Below, one piece after another: positions 7,839-15,110 of a stretch of DNA of 64,000 nt (positions are counted from its first letter, which is position 1; each line of letters opens with the position of its first letter). Under the pieces are notes generated by a model. The model made no database searches, was not told where the DNA came from, and saw only the letters and a list, made by a program, of their open reading frames with translations. The DNA is from Candidatus Sabulitectum silens. GTDB taxonomy: Bacteria; Fermentibacterota; Fermentibacteria; Fermentibacterales; JCC-6. The stretch spans positions 117,186 to 181,185 of the forward strand of contig MJAN01000003.1 of NCBI GenBank assembly GCA_001875255.1. The letters run 5' to 3'. The translations under genes were made by a program, and so were the position numbers.

Positions 7839-9573
7839 TCACTCAATAACAACAAAGCGCTTTGCGTCAGTGAAGCTCCCTGATGTCATCCTGCATATAT
7901 AGATCCCTGAGGGCAGGGTGTTTATTCCCAAAACATGAATACCTTCAAGCATATTCTGTTCATCAAGATAATCCACCCTTCTTCCCGTCATATCGAAAAC
8001 ATCAATTCTCACATCGGAAGTTTTTTCAAGAACGAATCGGATCGTTACATTTCCTGATACAGGATTAGGGGAGATGGGAAGAAGGGTTTCTAACAAGCCT
8101 TGCTCTTCGAATCCCAGAGGATCCCAGTTCAGTGTAACATTATGAAGAGTTGGGGTTACGTCAGGATTGGATGTCGAGAGAATTGCTCTGTACTGGAAGT
8201 AGCTGTCGTTCTCATCAAGGATTCCCTGCAAGCTGCAGGGTTCTGAAAGTGTATCCGACCATGCGCCCAGATCTGAATAGTCATCTGTTGCTCGAACTTG
8301 AAGTGAAACGGATGTACCTTCGGGTGTTTCAGCATCCCAGTCCAGATTTCCCCATCCGGGATCTGACATCAAATAGAGAATGCTGGAATCAAGGTAACCT
8401 GAGGAATAGTACTCAGTTTTATGCTCATACCATCTGATCTCCCCGGTATATTTATTCGTAAGTATTAGATCTTCGATACCGTTCTGATCCATGTCCACAT
8501 GATCCAGGTTGTTTGCGCCGAAACCTGTGTTAAAAAGGCCACAGTACAATCTGCCGCTCTGATCGCAGCTATAGAATAAATGGAAAGAAACCGACCCGAA
8601 TCCAACCACATCACTATCACCATCACCATCGAGATCCAGTATAGTGCAAAACTGAATACCGGTTGCCAGAGTTTCACCCTCCCAGCCGTTCACACTCGAG
8701 AAAAGCTTCTGAACACCCGAAGCAATTGATGTCACTTCACAGTATCCGTCCCCGTCTATATCACCGGCTCCGAAGCCGTATCCATTGAAGAAGTCGGGAA
8801 GTATCACAGGATACCATTCTCCATCATACAGATAGAGGGCTGTTTCTGGGTACCAGCTTTTGTGGATAGCCATATCCAGATCATCATCTCCATCTATATT
8901 GAAGAGATAAACCACTTCCGGCGTATGAGGAGAAAACAGAAGTTCAGAGGAATCTGGATTGCAGGACCACCAGACCCGAATATCATCATAACCCCAATTC
9001 CATCCTACCACATCACAGGTACCGTTGCAGTCAACATCACCTGTTGTGATTCCATGGGTGTATTGGTTGTAACCCAGGTCACCAAGGTTATAGTAAAACC
9101 ACCAGTGCTGAATACATCCACCACCGCGTAATCTCCGCTTTCATAATCGACTGCCCAGAATGGAGTGCCCCACCATAACTTATCAGATCCGCGGAAATCA
9201 CTTCTCCGGGAGCAGCACAGAAGTGGGATATCCATGCACCTGTTCCATCAGGTTGCTCATGCCAGAAAATGCTGTCACTTTCAGATACCTCAAGCATGTC
9301 CATGTCTCCATCAATATCAATGTCTCCCCATAAAACAATTTTCAGAGCACCACTGGTTTCAATCTGAGGAACATGCTCGATCAAGTTCGGAGAAATGCCA
9401 AGTTGAATGTACCCCTCTGCAACCGAATTCACGAGGGATGATTCGTTAAAGGTGTTGTTCCAGTCGTTCACTGGTCCGAGTACTCCATCGCCTCCAGACC
9501 AATCGGTCTGTATTGCGGTGTTGGAGTAAGATATTCGTATTGCAAGCAGCATAAGAAGCAATAGTCTATTCAT
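7839..9573 (-). CDS. Secreted FG-GAP/VCBS-repeat protein with sorting domain (frameshifted)
   Basis: About 578 residues once two frame changes near 9110 and 9020 are allowed for. ATG 9573 is chosen because GGAGG lies 6 bp upstream; the ATG at 9579 abuts the GGAGG. The N-terminal signal peptide is MNRLLLLMLLAIRISYS. Repeated Asp-rich calcium-binding loops follow (DIDIDGDMDM, NIDGDDDLDM, DIDGDGYCEV, DLDGDGDSDV, DMDQNGIEDL), typical of FG-GAP/VCBS beta-propellers. Near the end there is a fibronectin-like segment and then 'ISPNPVSGNVTIRF...VFDMTGRRV...LPSGIYICRMTSG', a type IX-like sorting signal. It is a paralogue of the gene at 10955-12808. Likely a cell-surface or secreted adhesion or binding protein; the ligand is unknown. 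Confidence 0.8.
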
Positions 9574-9590
9574 AGCCATCCTCCCTATAA

Positions 9591-9619
9591 ACAGTATCCC
9601 GATAGCTTATGAATGTCAA
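9591..9619 (-). promoter_or_regulatory. Promoter of FG-GAP gene 1
   Basis: On the minus strand, a perfect -35 TTGACA (9619-9614) is followed by a 17-bp spacer and TACTGT (9596-9591), 18 bp before the ATG at 9573. The leader is very short but contains GGGAGG. Confidence 0.55.
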
Positions 9620-9671
9620 CGAGTGAAAAAATCAGAGAGAATCCTGGCGACGCTCCATGATCCCAAACTTC

Positions 9672-9699
9672 GGCACCCCGTATTGGATGCTGATGGAAC
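9672..9699 (+). repeat. Boundary repeat, copy B (28 bp)
   Basis: GGCACCCCGTATTGGA followed by TGCTGATGGAAC. It lies between the divergent FG-GAP gene 1 and the first toxin-antitoxin operon. It shares the first 16 positions and the last GAAC with copies C and D. Confidence 0.8.
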
Positions 9700-9711
9700 C
9701 AGAGAAGGGTC

Positions 9712-9746
9712 TTGCCAGATGATTTGATTGTAGTATATTGTATTAC
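9712..9746 (+). promoter_or_regulatory. Promoter and overlapping imperfect palindrome of TA operon 1
   Basis: TTGCCA (9712-9717), a 16-bp spacer and TATATT (9734-9739) form a plausible promoter 42 bp upstream of the antitoxin start. The -10 lies inside the imperfect palindrome GTAGTATATTGTATTAC (9730-9746; 6 of 8 positions symmetric), a likely binding site for the ribbon-helix-helix antitoxin. An alternative -35 TTGATT is at 9724. Confidence 0.4.
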
Positions 9747-9780
9747 ATTAGAATACACAGCAGTACGTGCAGGAGGTAGA

Positions 9781-9999
9781 ATGAGCACTGCAATATCAGT
9801 AAGGCTCTCTGATGAAATTGCATCTGAGTTGGGAGAAATTGCCAAAGAAACAGACAGATCGAAATCCTATCTGATACAGAAGGCAATTGAGGCCTACCTT
9901 GAGGACATGGCTGATCTTCAGGTTTCTCTGGATAGGCTCCAGGATCCAACAGATAAGGTCATCTCACTCGATGAAATGAAGAAGAGTCTTGGCCTATAG
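9781..9999 (+). CDS. Type II antitoxin, ribbon-helix-helix (RelB/CopG type)
   Basis: 72 residues from ATG 9781, which follows GCAGGAGGTAGA. 'TAISVRLSDEIASELGEIAKETDRSKSYLIQKAI' is a CopG/RelB-like ribbon-helix-helix DNA-binding domain. The C-terminal part 'LEDMADLQVSLDRLQDPTDKVISLDEM' would wrap the toxin. Antitoxins of this kind neutralise the toxin and, as a complex, repress their own promoter; the palindrome at 9730-9746 is the likely operator. The 3' end overlaps the toxin start by 11 bp, giving translational coupling. No frameshift. Confidence 0.9.
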   Translation: MSTAISVRLSDEIASELGEIAKETDRSKSYLIQKAIEAYLEDMADLQVSLDRLQDPTDKVISLDEMKKSLGL

Positions 10000-10243
10000 C
10001 ATTACCTTTAAGAACTCTGTTTCCAGGGACTTGAAGAAACTCGACAGAAGCGATGCTGAAAGAGTTCTCAAGCTCATTACTGAAGAGCTACCGCATATTG
10101 CCGATTCTCTTCCGGAACTAAAGGGTAAGTTCTCAGGCTTCCGAAAATACCGTGTTGGGGATTACCGAGTGGTTTTCACCATCCTTGATGATTCAATACT
10201 CATTACCAGAGTAAGACACCGTCGAGAAGCTTACAAGCACTGA
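9989..10243 (+). CDS. Type II toxin, RelE/ParE family
   Basis: 84 residues starting at TTG 9989 inside the antitoxin's last codons. 'YSITFKNSVSRDLKKLDRSDAERVLKLI' gives the two N-terminal helices. 'PELKGKFSGFRKYRVGDYRVVFTILDDSILITRVRHRREAY' gives the RelE-like beta sheet with the usual R-x-G-xYR core and the basic C-terminal 'RVRHRREAYKH'. Family members either cleave mRNA on the ribosome (RelE) or poison gyrase (ParE); the 'HRREAYK' ending favours the RelE-type mRNA interferase, but this is inference. The stop codon is 8 bp before boundary repeat C. Confidence 0.9.
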   Translation: MAYSITFKNSVSRDLKKLDRSDAERVLKLITEELPHIADSLPELKGKFSGFRKYRVGDYRVVFTILDDSILITRVRHRREAYKH

Positions 10244-10251
10244 CCACTTCT

Positions 10252-10279
10252 GGCACCCCGTAGTGGAGACTCTTAGAAC
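10252..10279 (+). repeat. Boundary repeat, copy C (28 bp)
   Basis: GGCACCCCGTAGTGGA followed by GACTCTTAGAAC. It starts 8 bp after the stop of the RelE-like toxin and ends 30 bp before the -35 box of TA operon 2. It therefore separates two independent TA modules lying in the same orientation. Confidence 0.8.
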
Positions 10280-10309
10280 CTGCTCGGCGAATGGGTCTGA
10301 TGCGCTCTC

Positions 10310-10338
10310 TTGACATTGTAGCCCATCCAGGCTACATT
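10310..10338 (+). promoter_or_regulatory. Promoter and operator of TA operon 2
   Basis: A perfect -35 TTGACA (10310-10315) and a -10 TACATT (10333-10338) are separated by 17 bp. A perfect inverted repeat, TGTAGCC (10317-10323) and GGCTACA (10330-10336) with a 6-bp spacer, fills the interval and overlaps the -10. This is the expected position for an autoregulatory operator bound by the DinJ-like antitoxin-toxin complex. Confidence 0.75.
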
Positions 10339-10359
10339 CATAGCGAAGGAGAGGTTTCT

Positions 10360-10620
10360 ATGAGTAAGACCGCAACAGTTAGAGCCAGACTTGAGCCCGG
10401 TCTAAAGGAAAAGGCTGAGGAAATACTCAGCAAGCTGGGTTTGTCAACTACCCAGGCTATTACTCTATTCTTCAGGCAAATCGAGATGAGCGAAGGTCTC
10501 CCGTTTGATGTTAGAATTCCTTCCGTCCTTACAAAGAAGACCATGGATGAAACTGATTCTGGAGAAGGACTGATCCTCTGCGAGGATGCTGACGACCTGT
10601 TTGAGCAGCTTGGGATCTGA
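10360..10620 (+). CDS. dinJ: Type II antitoxin, RelB/DinJ family
   Basis: 86 residues from ATG 10360, preceded by GAAGGAGAGG. A start further upstream at 10291 would read through the promoter and is rejected. The N-terminus 'TATVRARLEPGLKEKAEEILSKLGLSTTQAITLFFRQIEMSEGLPFDVRIP' is the classic RelB/DinJ ribbon-helix-helix with its 'LGLS.TQAI..F..QI....GLPF' signature. The acidic C-terminus would bind and inhibit the YafQ-like toxin encoded next. Stop and start overlap as TGATG. It most likely represses its own promoter at the inverted repeat 10317-10336. Confidence 0.93.
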   Translation: MSKTATVRARLEPGLKEKAEEILSKLGLSTTQAITLFFRQIEMSEGLPFDVRIPSVLTKKTMDETDSGEGLILCEDADDLFEQLGI

Positions 10621-10892
10621 TGTACCGACCGGTTTATACCCGGCAGTTCAAGAGGGACATCAAGTCAGCTAAAAAACAGGGGCGGAACATCGATCAATTC
10701 AAACTGATCGCTCGATCCCTTCTGGCAGGCAAAGTACTTGATCCAATCTTCCGGGATCACAAACTCATTGGGAATTATGCAGGCAGGCGGGAATGCCATA
10801 TCGAATCCGATTGGCTGCTTATCTATAAAATCGATAATGATCTGCTCATCTTCGAAAGATGCGGCTCTCATTCTGAACTCTTCAAACTGTAG
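10620..10892 (+). CDS. yafQ: Type II toxin, YafQ family mRNA interferase
   Basis: 90 residues. YafQ toxins are ribosome-dependent mRNA endonucleases of the RelE superfold. The sequence has 'FKRDIKSAKKQGRNIDQF', the conserved 'RDHKLIGNYAGRRECHIESDWLLIYKI', and a C-terminal 'RCGSHSELF'. In family terms the His of 'DHKL', the His of 'CHIESD', the Asp of 'SDW' and the final His of 'GSHSELF' are the expected catalytic and binding residues, so the toxin looks intact. It is coupled to dinJ by a 1-bp overlap, and its stop lies 4 bp before boundary repeat D. Confidence 0.93.
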   Translation: MYRPVYTRQFKRDIKSAKKQGRNIDQFKLIARSLLAGKVLDPIFRDHKLIGNYAGRRECHIESDWLLIYKIDNDLLIFERCGSHSELFKL

Positions 10893-10896
10893 CATT

Positions 10897-10924
10897 GGCA
10901 CCCCGTATTGGACGGTTTTCGAAC
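10897..10924 (+). repeat. Boundary repeat, copy D (28 bp)
   Basis: GGCACCCCGTATTGGA followed by CGGTTTTCGAAC. It lies 4 bp after the YafQ-like stop codon and 30 bp beyond the stop codon of the convergent FG-GAP gene 2. Its second half is almost identical to copy A, which is likewise next to an FG-GAP gene's 3' end. Confidence 0.8.
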
Positions 10925-10954
10925 TCTCTCTCGAGCTGCTAAATAGAAGGCCAC

Positions 10955-12808
10955 CTACTCAGTAAGGACCAACCTGAGGCTTTCTTGAGAGTCCCCTGCG
11001 GTAATTACACAAATGTAGATGCCGGGTGGGACACTCCCTATTTCCATTGTGCTGACACCCGCTTCGTACTGTGTTGACGGAACATGATAAACCTGTCTGC
11101 CAGAGATATCGAAAACCGTCAGTTCAATATCGAGAGGCTCATCACATGTCAGTGCTACTGTCGCGCTGCCTGAAACAGGATTAGAGGCAACCGATAGTAT
11201 GCCCATGTCTTCCAGTCCACCTTCTTCCAGCCCCATTTCGCTCCAGGTAAGACTGATATACGAAAGCCAGGGAGTGGCCAACGGATCGCTGGTTTCCATG
11301 TTGACCCTGTACTGGAAGTAACTGTCTCCGTCTTCCACCACTTCACCTACCTGGATCGGTGAGGAGTATTGAGGCTCGGACCAGTCTCCCATAACATTGT
11401 AGTCATCCGAAGCTCTGATCTGCACGGAAAGTTCAGTTCCACTTGGCACTTCGGAGTCCCATGTAAGGGTATTGTAGCAGGGATACTCCGTATCCGTGTC
11501 AAGAATACTGGATTCCAGATAGCCTTCGGTTGAATAACCGTTCTCATTCAGATCCCACCATGAGAGCTGGTCGTTGAAAAGCATACAGGCAACCAGGTCA
11601 TTCTTGCCGTCACCGTTAACATCTGATGGGTGAACTGACCATGCGGAGTTAATGTAGGGAGCAACATTATGCACTGCCCAGTCCTCCCCGATACCATCAA
11701 GGTTCTCGCACCAGAAAATGTGTCCACCGGTGGAGTTCACTATCGAACAAATATCCATGTCCCCGTCTGAATCTAAATCGGAGATATGAACATCGAACAG
11801 GAGATTAAGTCCAAGTTGAAAGTGAGTGACAGTGAACTGTGTCCAAGATCCTCCAAGCCCGTCGTCGTTCCTGAACCAGACGAGATCGCCTTCGTCTCCG
11901 GAAACTGCTGCAACATCAATATCCCCGTCTCCGTCAATATCCTCCCCATGCATTGCCTGGGGATGAACAAATGAATCACTTATGACATGATCCGCCCATT
12001 CGGTACCCGTTCCATTAAGGTTTTCCCACCAGTACAAACTATTGTTGAGACAGGCCAGTCCGATAAAATCGAGGTATCCGTCGGAATTGATGTCGCATGG
12101 ATTCCCGCATATGGCTCCTATTACGCTGCTGTCGACCTGATGATCCTGCCAGACTTCCCCGTTCCCGTCGACGTTCTCACACCAGAGCATAGTATCAAAC
12201 CACCAGGAAGCCAGTGCCAGATCGACATCACCGTCTCCGTCAATATCAGCACATTCCACCCAATCGGCTACTTCGCATGCCAGGTGTTCTTCCCACTGGG
12301 TTCCAGTACCATCGGTGTTGGACCACCAGCACACCTGTTCATTCCGATTGGCTGCAACAACATCCATAGTACCATTGCCGTCGATATCCGCGGAAACCAC
12401 ATTCTGACCTATCTGGAATCCTGAATCGATGGTATGCTCTTCCCAGGAGAGACCCGCTGAGTCCAAGTTTTCCCACCAGAGTATCTGCTGAGTGCCGCCC
12501 ATGTATCCAAAGAGAGCTATGATGTCATTGTCCCCATCGCCATCCAAGTCTGAAGAAAAAACCGAAACTGGTTTACCACCAGAGACAGGTATAAGATGTC
12601 TCTCTGCAAGCGACAGAGTTAGCTTTGGATAAGGTGGTGGGTTTGAACTCCAGAAACAGATACCTGAAGACTGATAGAAATAGCCTGACCAATCCAGAGT
12701 AGGGCCCATAAGTCCATCTCCAAGGAACCAGATAAACTGAGTTTCTCCAGCAGCAGCAATACCTGTTATCATGAGAAGAATACCGGAAGTAAGAATCCAC
12801 TTGAACAT
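10955..12808 (-). CDS. Secreted FG-GAP/VCBS-repeat protein with sorting domain
   Basis: 617 residues from ATG 12808 (an adjacent ATG at 12811 is also possible); AAGAAGGTGG lies just upstream. The N-terminus MFKWILTSGILLMITGIAAAG is a signal peptide. Seven Asp-rich loops (DLDGDGDNDI, DIDGNGTMDV, DIDGDGDVDL, DINSDGYLDF, DIDGDGDIDV, DLDSDGDMDI, DVNGDGKNDL), spaced about 45-50 residues, indicate a calcium-binding FG-GAP/VCBS propeller. 'W.ENLD..G..W..H' recurs between loops. The C-terminus 'VASNPVSGSATVAL...VFDISGRQV...VPPGIYICVITAGD' is a type IX-like sorting domain. It shares architecture and linker phrases ('SYFQYR..')  with the gene at 7839. The gene is intact, unlike the GC-rich genes of the window. 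Confidence 0.85.
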   Translation of the reverse strand: MFKWILTSGILLMITGIAAAGETQFIWFLGDGLMGPTLDWSGYFYQSSGICFWSSNPPPYPKLTLSLAERHLIPVSGGKPVSVFSSDLDGDGDNDIIALFGYMGGTQQILWWENLDSAGLSWEEHTIDSGFQIGQNVVSADIDGNGTMDVVAANRNEQVCWWSNTDGTGTQWEEHLACEVADWVECADIDGDGDVDLALASWWFDTMLWCENVDGNGEVWQDHQVDSSVIGAICGNPCDINSDGYLDFIGLACLNNSLYWWENLNGTGTEWADHVISDSFVHPQAMHGEDIDGDGDIDVAAVSGDEGDLVWFRNDDGLGGSWTQFTVTHFQLGLNLLFDVHISDLDSDGDMDICSIVNSTGGHIFWCENLDGIGEDWAVHNVAPYINSAWSVHPSDVNGDGKNDLVACMLFNDQLSWWDLNENGYSTEGYLESSILDTDTEYPCYNTLTWDSEVPSGTELSVQIRASDDYNVMGDWSEPQYSSPIQVGEVVEDGDSYFQYRVNMETSDPLATPWLSYISLTWSEMGLEEGGLEDMGILSVASNPVSGSATVALTCDEPLDIELTVFDISGRQVYHVPSTQYEAGVSTMEIGSVPPGIYICVITAGDSQESLRLVLTE

Positions 12809-12838
12809 CATCCACCTTCTTTCATATGTCCGAATCAA

Positions 12839-13295
12839 TATAACTGGCAGCAGGGAGGTTCTCCCTTTAATCTCAGGTTCGCAGAACCATACACAAGACT
12901 ATCAACGGGCAACTACTCTAATAAGAATTCTATACCATGGGTAATGCCGTGTCAACAGAATATCTTAGTAATATTCTATATATCACAATATATTAACAAC
13001 GCTTCATATCATTCAGATTCGTTGCAGGCTCCTATGCAATGCTTCTCTTATGCATATTTCGGAGCAAAGCTTCCACTCAGGACAATCGAACATCTAACTT
13101 GGAAGCAGTCGATACATTCCATAGAAGAGCATAGAGCACCCCAGGGCGAGTTCGAAGGTTGGGAATCCCAGCCGGGGCAGTGGACATTAAAGCCGCGGGT
13201 TTCTTATATACCTGTTCAGTTGCCCTGGCACTGGTTAAGATAGTGTTAAGGGTACATATTCTGTTCGAACACTCTAACGGTAAAGGAGGGAAAAT
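12839..13295. other. 457-bp AT-rich intergenic region
   Basis: No convincing gene. The left part carries the FG-GAP gene 2 promoter (12927-12955). The middle (12960-13130) is very AT-rich. Near 13137 'GCACCCC' and 'GTTCGAA' occur within 20 bp and could be a decayed copy of the boundary repeat, though the match is weak. The right end holds the leader of the outer-membrane protein gene with TAAAGGAGGG before its ATG. I see no tRNA or terminator here. Confidence 0.5.
12927..12955 (-). promoter_or_regulatory. Promoter of FG-GAP gene 2
   Basis: On the minus strand, TTGACA (12955-12950), a 17-bp spacer and TAGAAT (12932-12927). This is a near-consensus sigma70 promoter about 120 bp upstream of the ATG, leaving a leader of roughly 110 nt. 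Confidence 0.65.
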
Positions 13296-13790
13296 ATGAG
13301 AACACTTATAGTAATGGCTGTTCTTGCGGCGGCCGCCTTCGGATTCGGTGAGTTCGGCGTGCAGGTGGGTTACTGGCTTCCAACCGGAGACGCGGGAGAT
13401 GCCTTCGACGGCAACTTCTACTTCGGAGGACAGTACATCTACCACATGGCTGTTGTGGCTGTTGAGGGTTCAGTGGGCTACACCCCGCTGAAGTGGAGTG
13501 AAGAAGTCGAGGGCTATGACTTCTCTGGTCACATCATTCCTATAACTGTAGGAATCAGAAGCTACTCCTCACGGATTTACGCCGCCGGCGGACTTGAGCT
13601 CGACATGGTTAGCAGCAAAGTAGAGTACATGGGAGACTCAACTGAAGACTCCGAAAGCGAGTTCGGCGGATACCTCGGCGCGGGAATCATCGTTCCCATG
13701 GCCGCGGGAGATGTTGACATCAGCGCGAAGCTGCACTTCGTCGACTTCGACGACATGTGGGTAGGCATCCAGGGCGGAATCAACTTCTAG
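13296..13790 (+). CDS. Outer-membrane beta-barrel protein
   Basis: 164 residues. ATG 13296 follows a strong TAAAGGAGGG site. MRTLIVMAVLAAAAFG is a signal peptide. The mature part alternates hydrophobic and polar residues (FGVQVGYWLPTGDAGDAF, YFGGQYIYHMAVVAVEGSVGY, ITVGIRSYSSRIYAAGGLELDM, GGYLGAGIIVPMAAGDVDISAKLHF) and ends 'MWVGIQGGINF', with the terminal Phe typical of outer-membrane barrels. It resembles small 8-stranded OmpW/OprF-like porin-fold proteins, but no family is certain. It is monocistronic, closed by the terminator at 13807. Confidence 0.75.
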   Translation: MRTLIVMAVLAAAAFGFGEFGVQVGYWLPTGDAGDAFDGNFYFGGQYIYHMAVVAVEGSVGYTPLKWSEEVEGYDFSGHIIPITVGIRSYSSRIYAAGGLELDMVSSKVEYMGDSTEDSESEFGGYLGAGIIVPMAAGDVDISAKLHFVDFDDMWVGIQGGINF

Positions 13791-13806
13791 AACGGCCCGT
13801 TGCTTT

Positions 13807-13833
13807 GGGGGCGGCTGCGGCCGCCCCCTTTTT
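13807..13833 (+). terminator. Rho-independent terminator of the beta-barrel gene
   Basis: GGGGGCGGC (13807-13815), loop TGCG, GCCGCCCCC (13820-13828), then TTTTT (13829-13833). The 9-bp GC stem lies 16 bp after the stop codon. Confidence 0.9.
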
Positions 13834-15107
13834 CATATGAGGCCGGCCTCACACCTTTTTCTGTAGTGGAGTAGGAACAGGATACCGGCGGCGGCGAAGA
13901 ATCCGAAGGAGAGAATGAAGTTAGCGGTGTAGCCAAGCCAGGTCATTACCACGCTGCCCAGCACCGGGGCAAGAAAGCCCCTGAGGGCCGTGGCGGTAAC
14001 ATGAAGGCCCTGGTAGGTGGCTGTCCTTCCCTCCGGGGCGAAGTACATGCTGGACATGTTCCAGGACAGGTTGACCCCGGCTATTCCTATGGCGAAGAAG
14101 ATCCATGCTATGTAGAAGAGGGGTATTCCAAGCACCGGAACAAGGCTGCTGGAGACAAGCACAAGGGGGAATCCCGCCAGGATGAGGCACACCACCCCGG
14201 TGAACCTGAATGGGTGGAGCCTGTCCATCCTTGCGCCGAGGAATGGTCCCAGCACCAGTAGCCCCATCTGGCCCAGAACCCCCTTTGCCATGGCGTACTG
14301 TTCGTAGGAGAGGCCCAGCACCTCCTGGGAGAAGAATGGTATGGCAGGCTGTATGCTCATGAAGCCGAAGCCGTAGGTCATGAAGAAGGCTTCGAAGAGA
14401 ACGAACTCCCTGTCGGTCTTCAGAACGTTCTTCAGGCTGGTGAAGAAATCCCTGAGATTGGATTGCGCCACTGCCACCGGGTCTTTCATTCCCCTGGCCA
14501 TGAAGCCCATTACCACAGCCTGGGCGGAACCCATTAGCGCCTCCACCAGGAAAAGCCATCTGTAGAAAACGAAGTCGGCGTCGAGGAGGGCTCCGGCAAG
14601 CATGGCCGCCGGAAGGGCAAAGAGGTTCAGAACGCTCATGGACCAGCCGAAGAGAAGCCCCCTGTGCCCCTTCCTGTACCTGCTGCGCATCACGGCGTTC
14701 TGGCCGGGAAGAACCAGGCTGTTGCTGCCGAAGTAGAGGAAGAGAAGGCCCAGCATCAGGTTCACGCTGGAGGAGAAGAACATCAGTGCAATGGGAAGCC
14801 TCATTGCCGCCCCTATGAAGATGGCTGTGGAGTGGCGGTTGGAGCTGTCTATGAAATGGCTTGAAAGAACGCTGAAAAGGTTGCTGACAGGCCAGATCAT
14901 GGTGAGCAGTGTGATCTGTGTTACAGAGGCGCCCAGGCCATTGGTGGCGATGTAGTCGTGGTTGAGGATCACACCGGTGGCCACCGCCCCGAGGATCTGG
15001 CTGAACAGATGAAGCTTGAAGGCGCTCTTTTCATCCGGGGAAAGGGGCACCCTGAAAAGAGAGCGGTCCGCTATTACAGGCGGAACCGCTCTTCTTTGAA
15101 AGAACAA
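13833..15107 (-). CDS. MFS transporter
   Basis: 424 residues with about twelve hydrophobic segments, e.g. 'LMLGLLFLYFGSNSLVL', 'LGQMGLLVLGPFLGARMDRL', 'FTGVVCLILAGFPLVLV' and 'NFILSFGFFAAAGILFLL'. The pair 'GFMSIQPAIPFFSQEVLGLSYEQYAM' then 'GARMDRLHPFR' matches the cytoplasmic loop between helices in the major facilitator superfamily. The substrate is not predictable from the sequence. The ORF contains in-frame Met codons after residue 30, so the N-terminus is uncertain. It sits 3 bp downstream of cysC on the same strand and may be co-transcribed with it. Confidence 0.8.
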   Translation of the reverse strand: MFFQRRAVPPVIADRSLFRVPLSPDEKSAFKLHLFSQILGAVATGVILNHDYIATNGLGASVTQITLLTMIWPVSNLFSVLSSHFIDSSNRHSTAIFIGAAMRLPIALMFFSSSVNLMLGLLFLYFGSNSLVLPGQNAVMRSRYRKGHRGLLFGWSMSVLNLFALPAAMLAGALLDADFVFYRWLFLVEALMGSAQAVVMGFMARGMKDPVAVAQSNLRDFFTSLKNVLKTDREFVLFEAFFMTYGFGFMSIQPAIPFFSQEVLGLSYEQYAMAKGVLGQMGLLVLGPFLGARMDRLHPFRFTGVVCLILAGFPLVLVSSSLVPVLGIPLFYIAWIFFAIGIAGVNLSWNMSSMYFAPEGRTATYQGLHVTATALRGFLAPVLGSVVMTWLGYTANFILSFGFFAAAGILFLLHYRKRCEAGLI

Positions 15108-15110
15108 TTT

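Noticed and set aside
9672-10924. Boundary repeats as classical integron attC sites
   Set aside because: No GTTRRRY/RYYYAAC pair at the ends, no internal L-box symmetry and no IntI-like gene in the window. Reported instead as an unexplained direct repeat.
13130-13190. Possible tRNA because of GTTCGAA followed by a GGGAATCCC hairpin
   Set aside because: No acceptor stem, D-arm or anticodon arm can be built around it.
13216-13240. Sigma-54-like promoter (CTGGCAC) upstream of the beta-barrel gene
   Set aside because: The -24 half matches, but the position of the obligatory -12 GC reads GA, so the element is incomplete.
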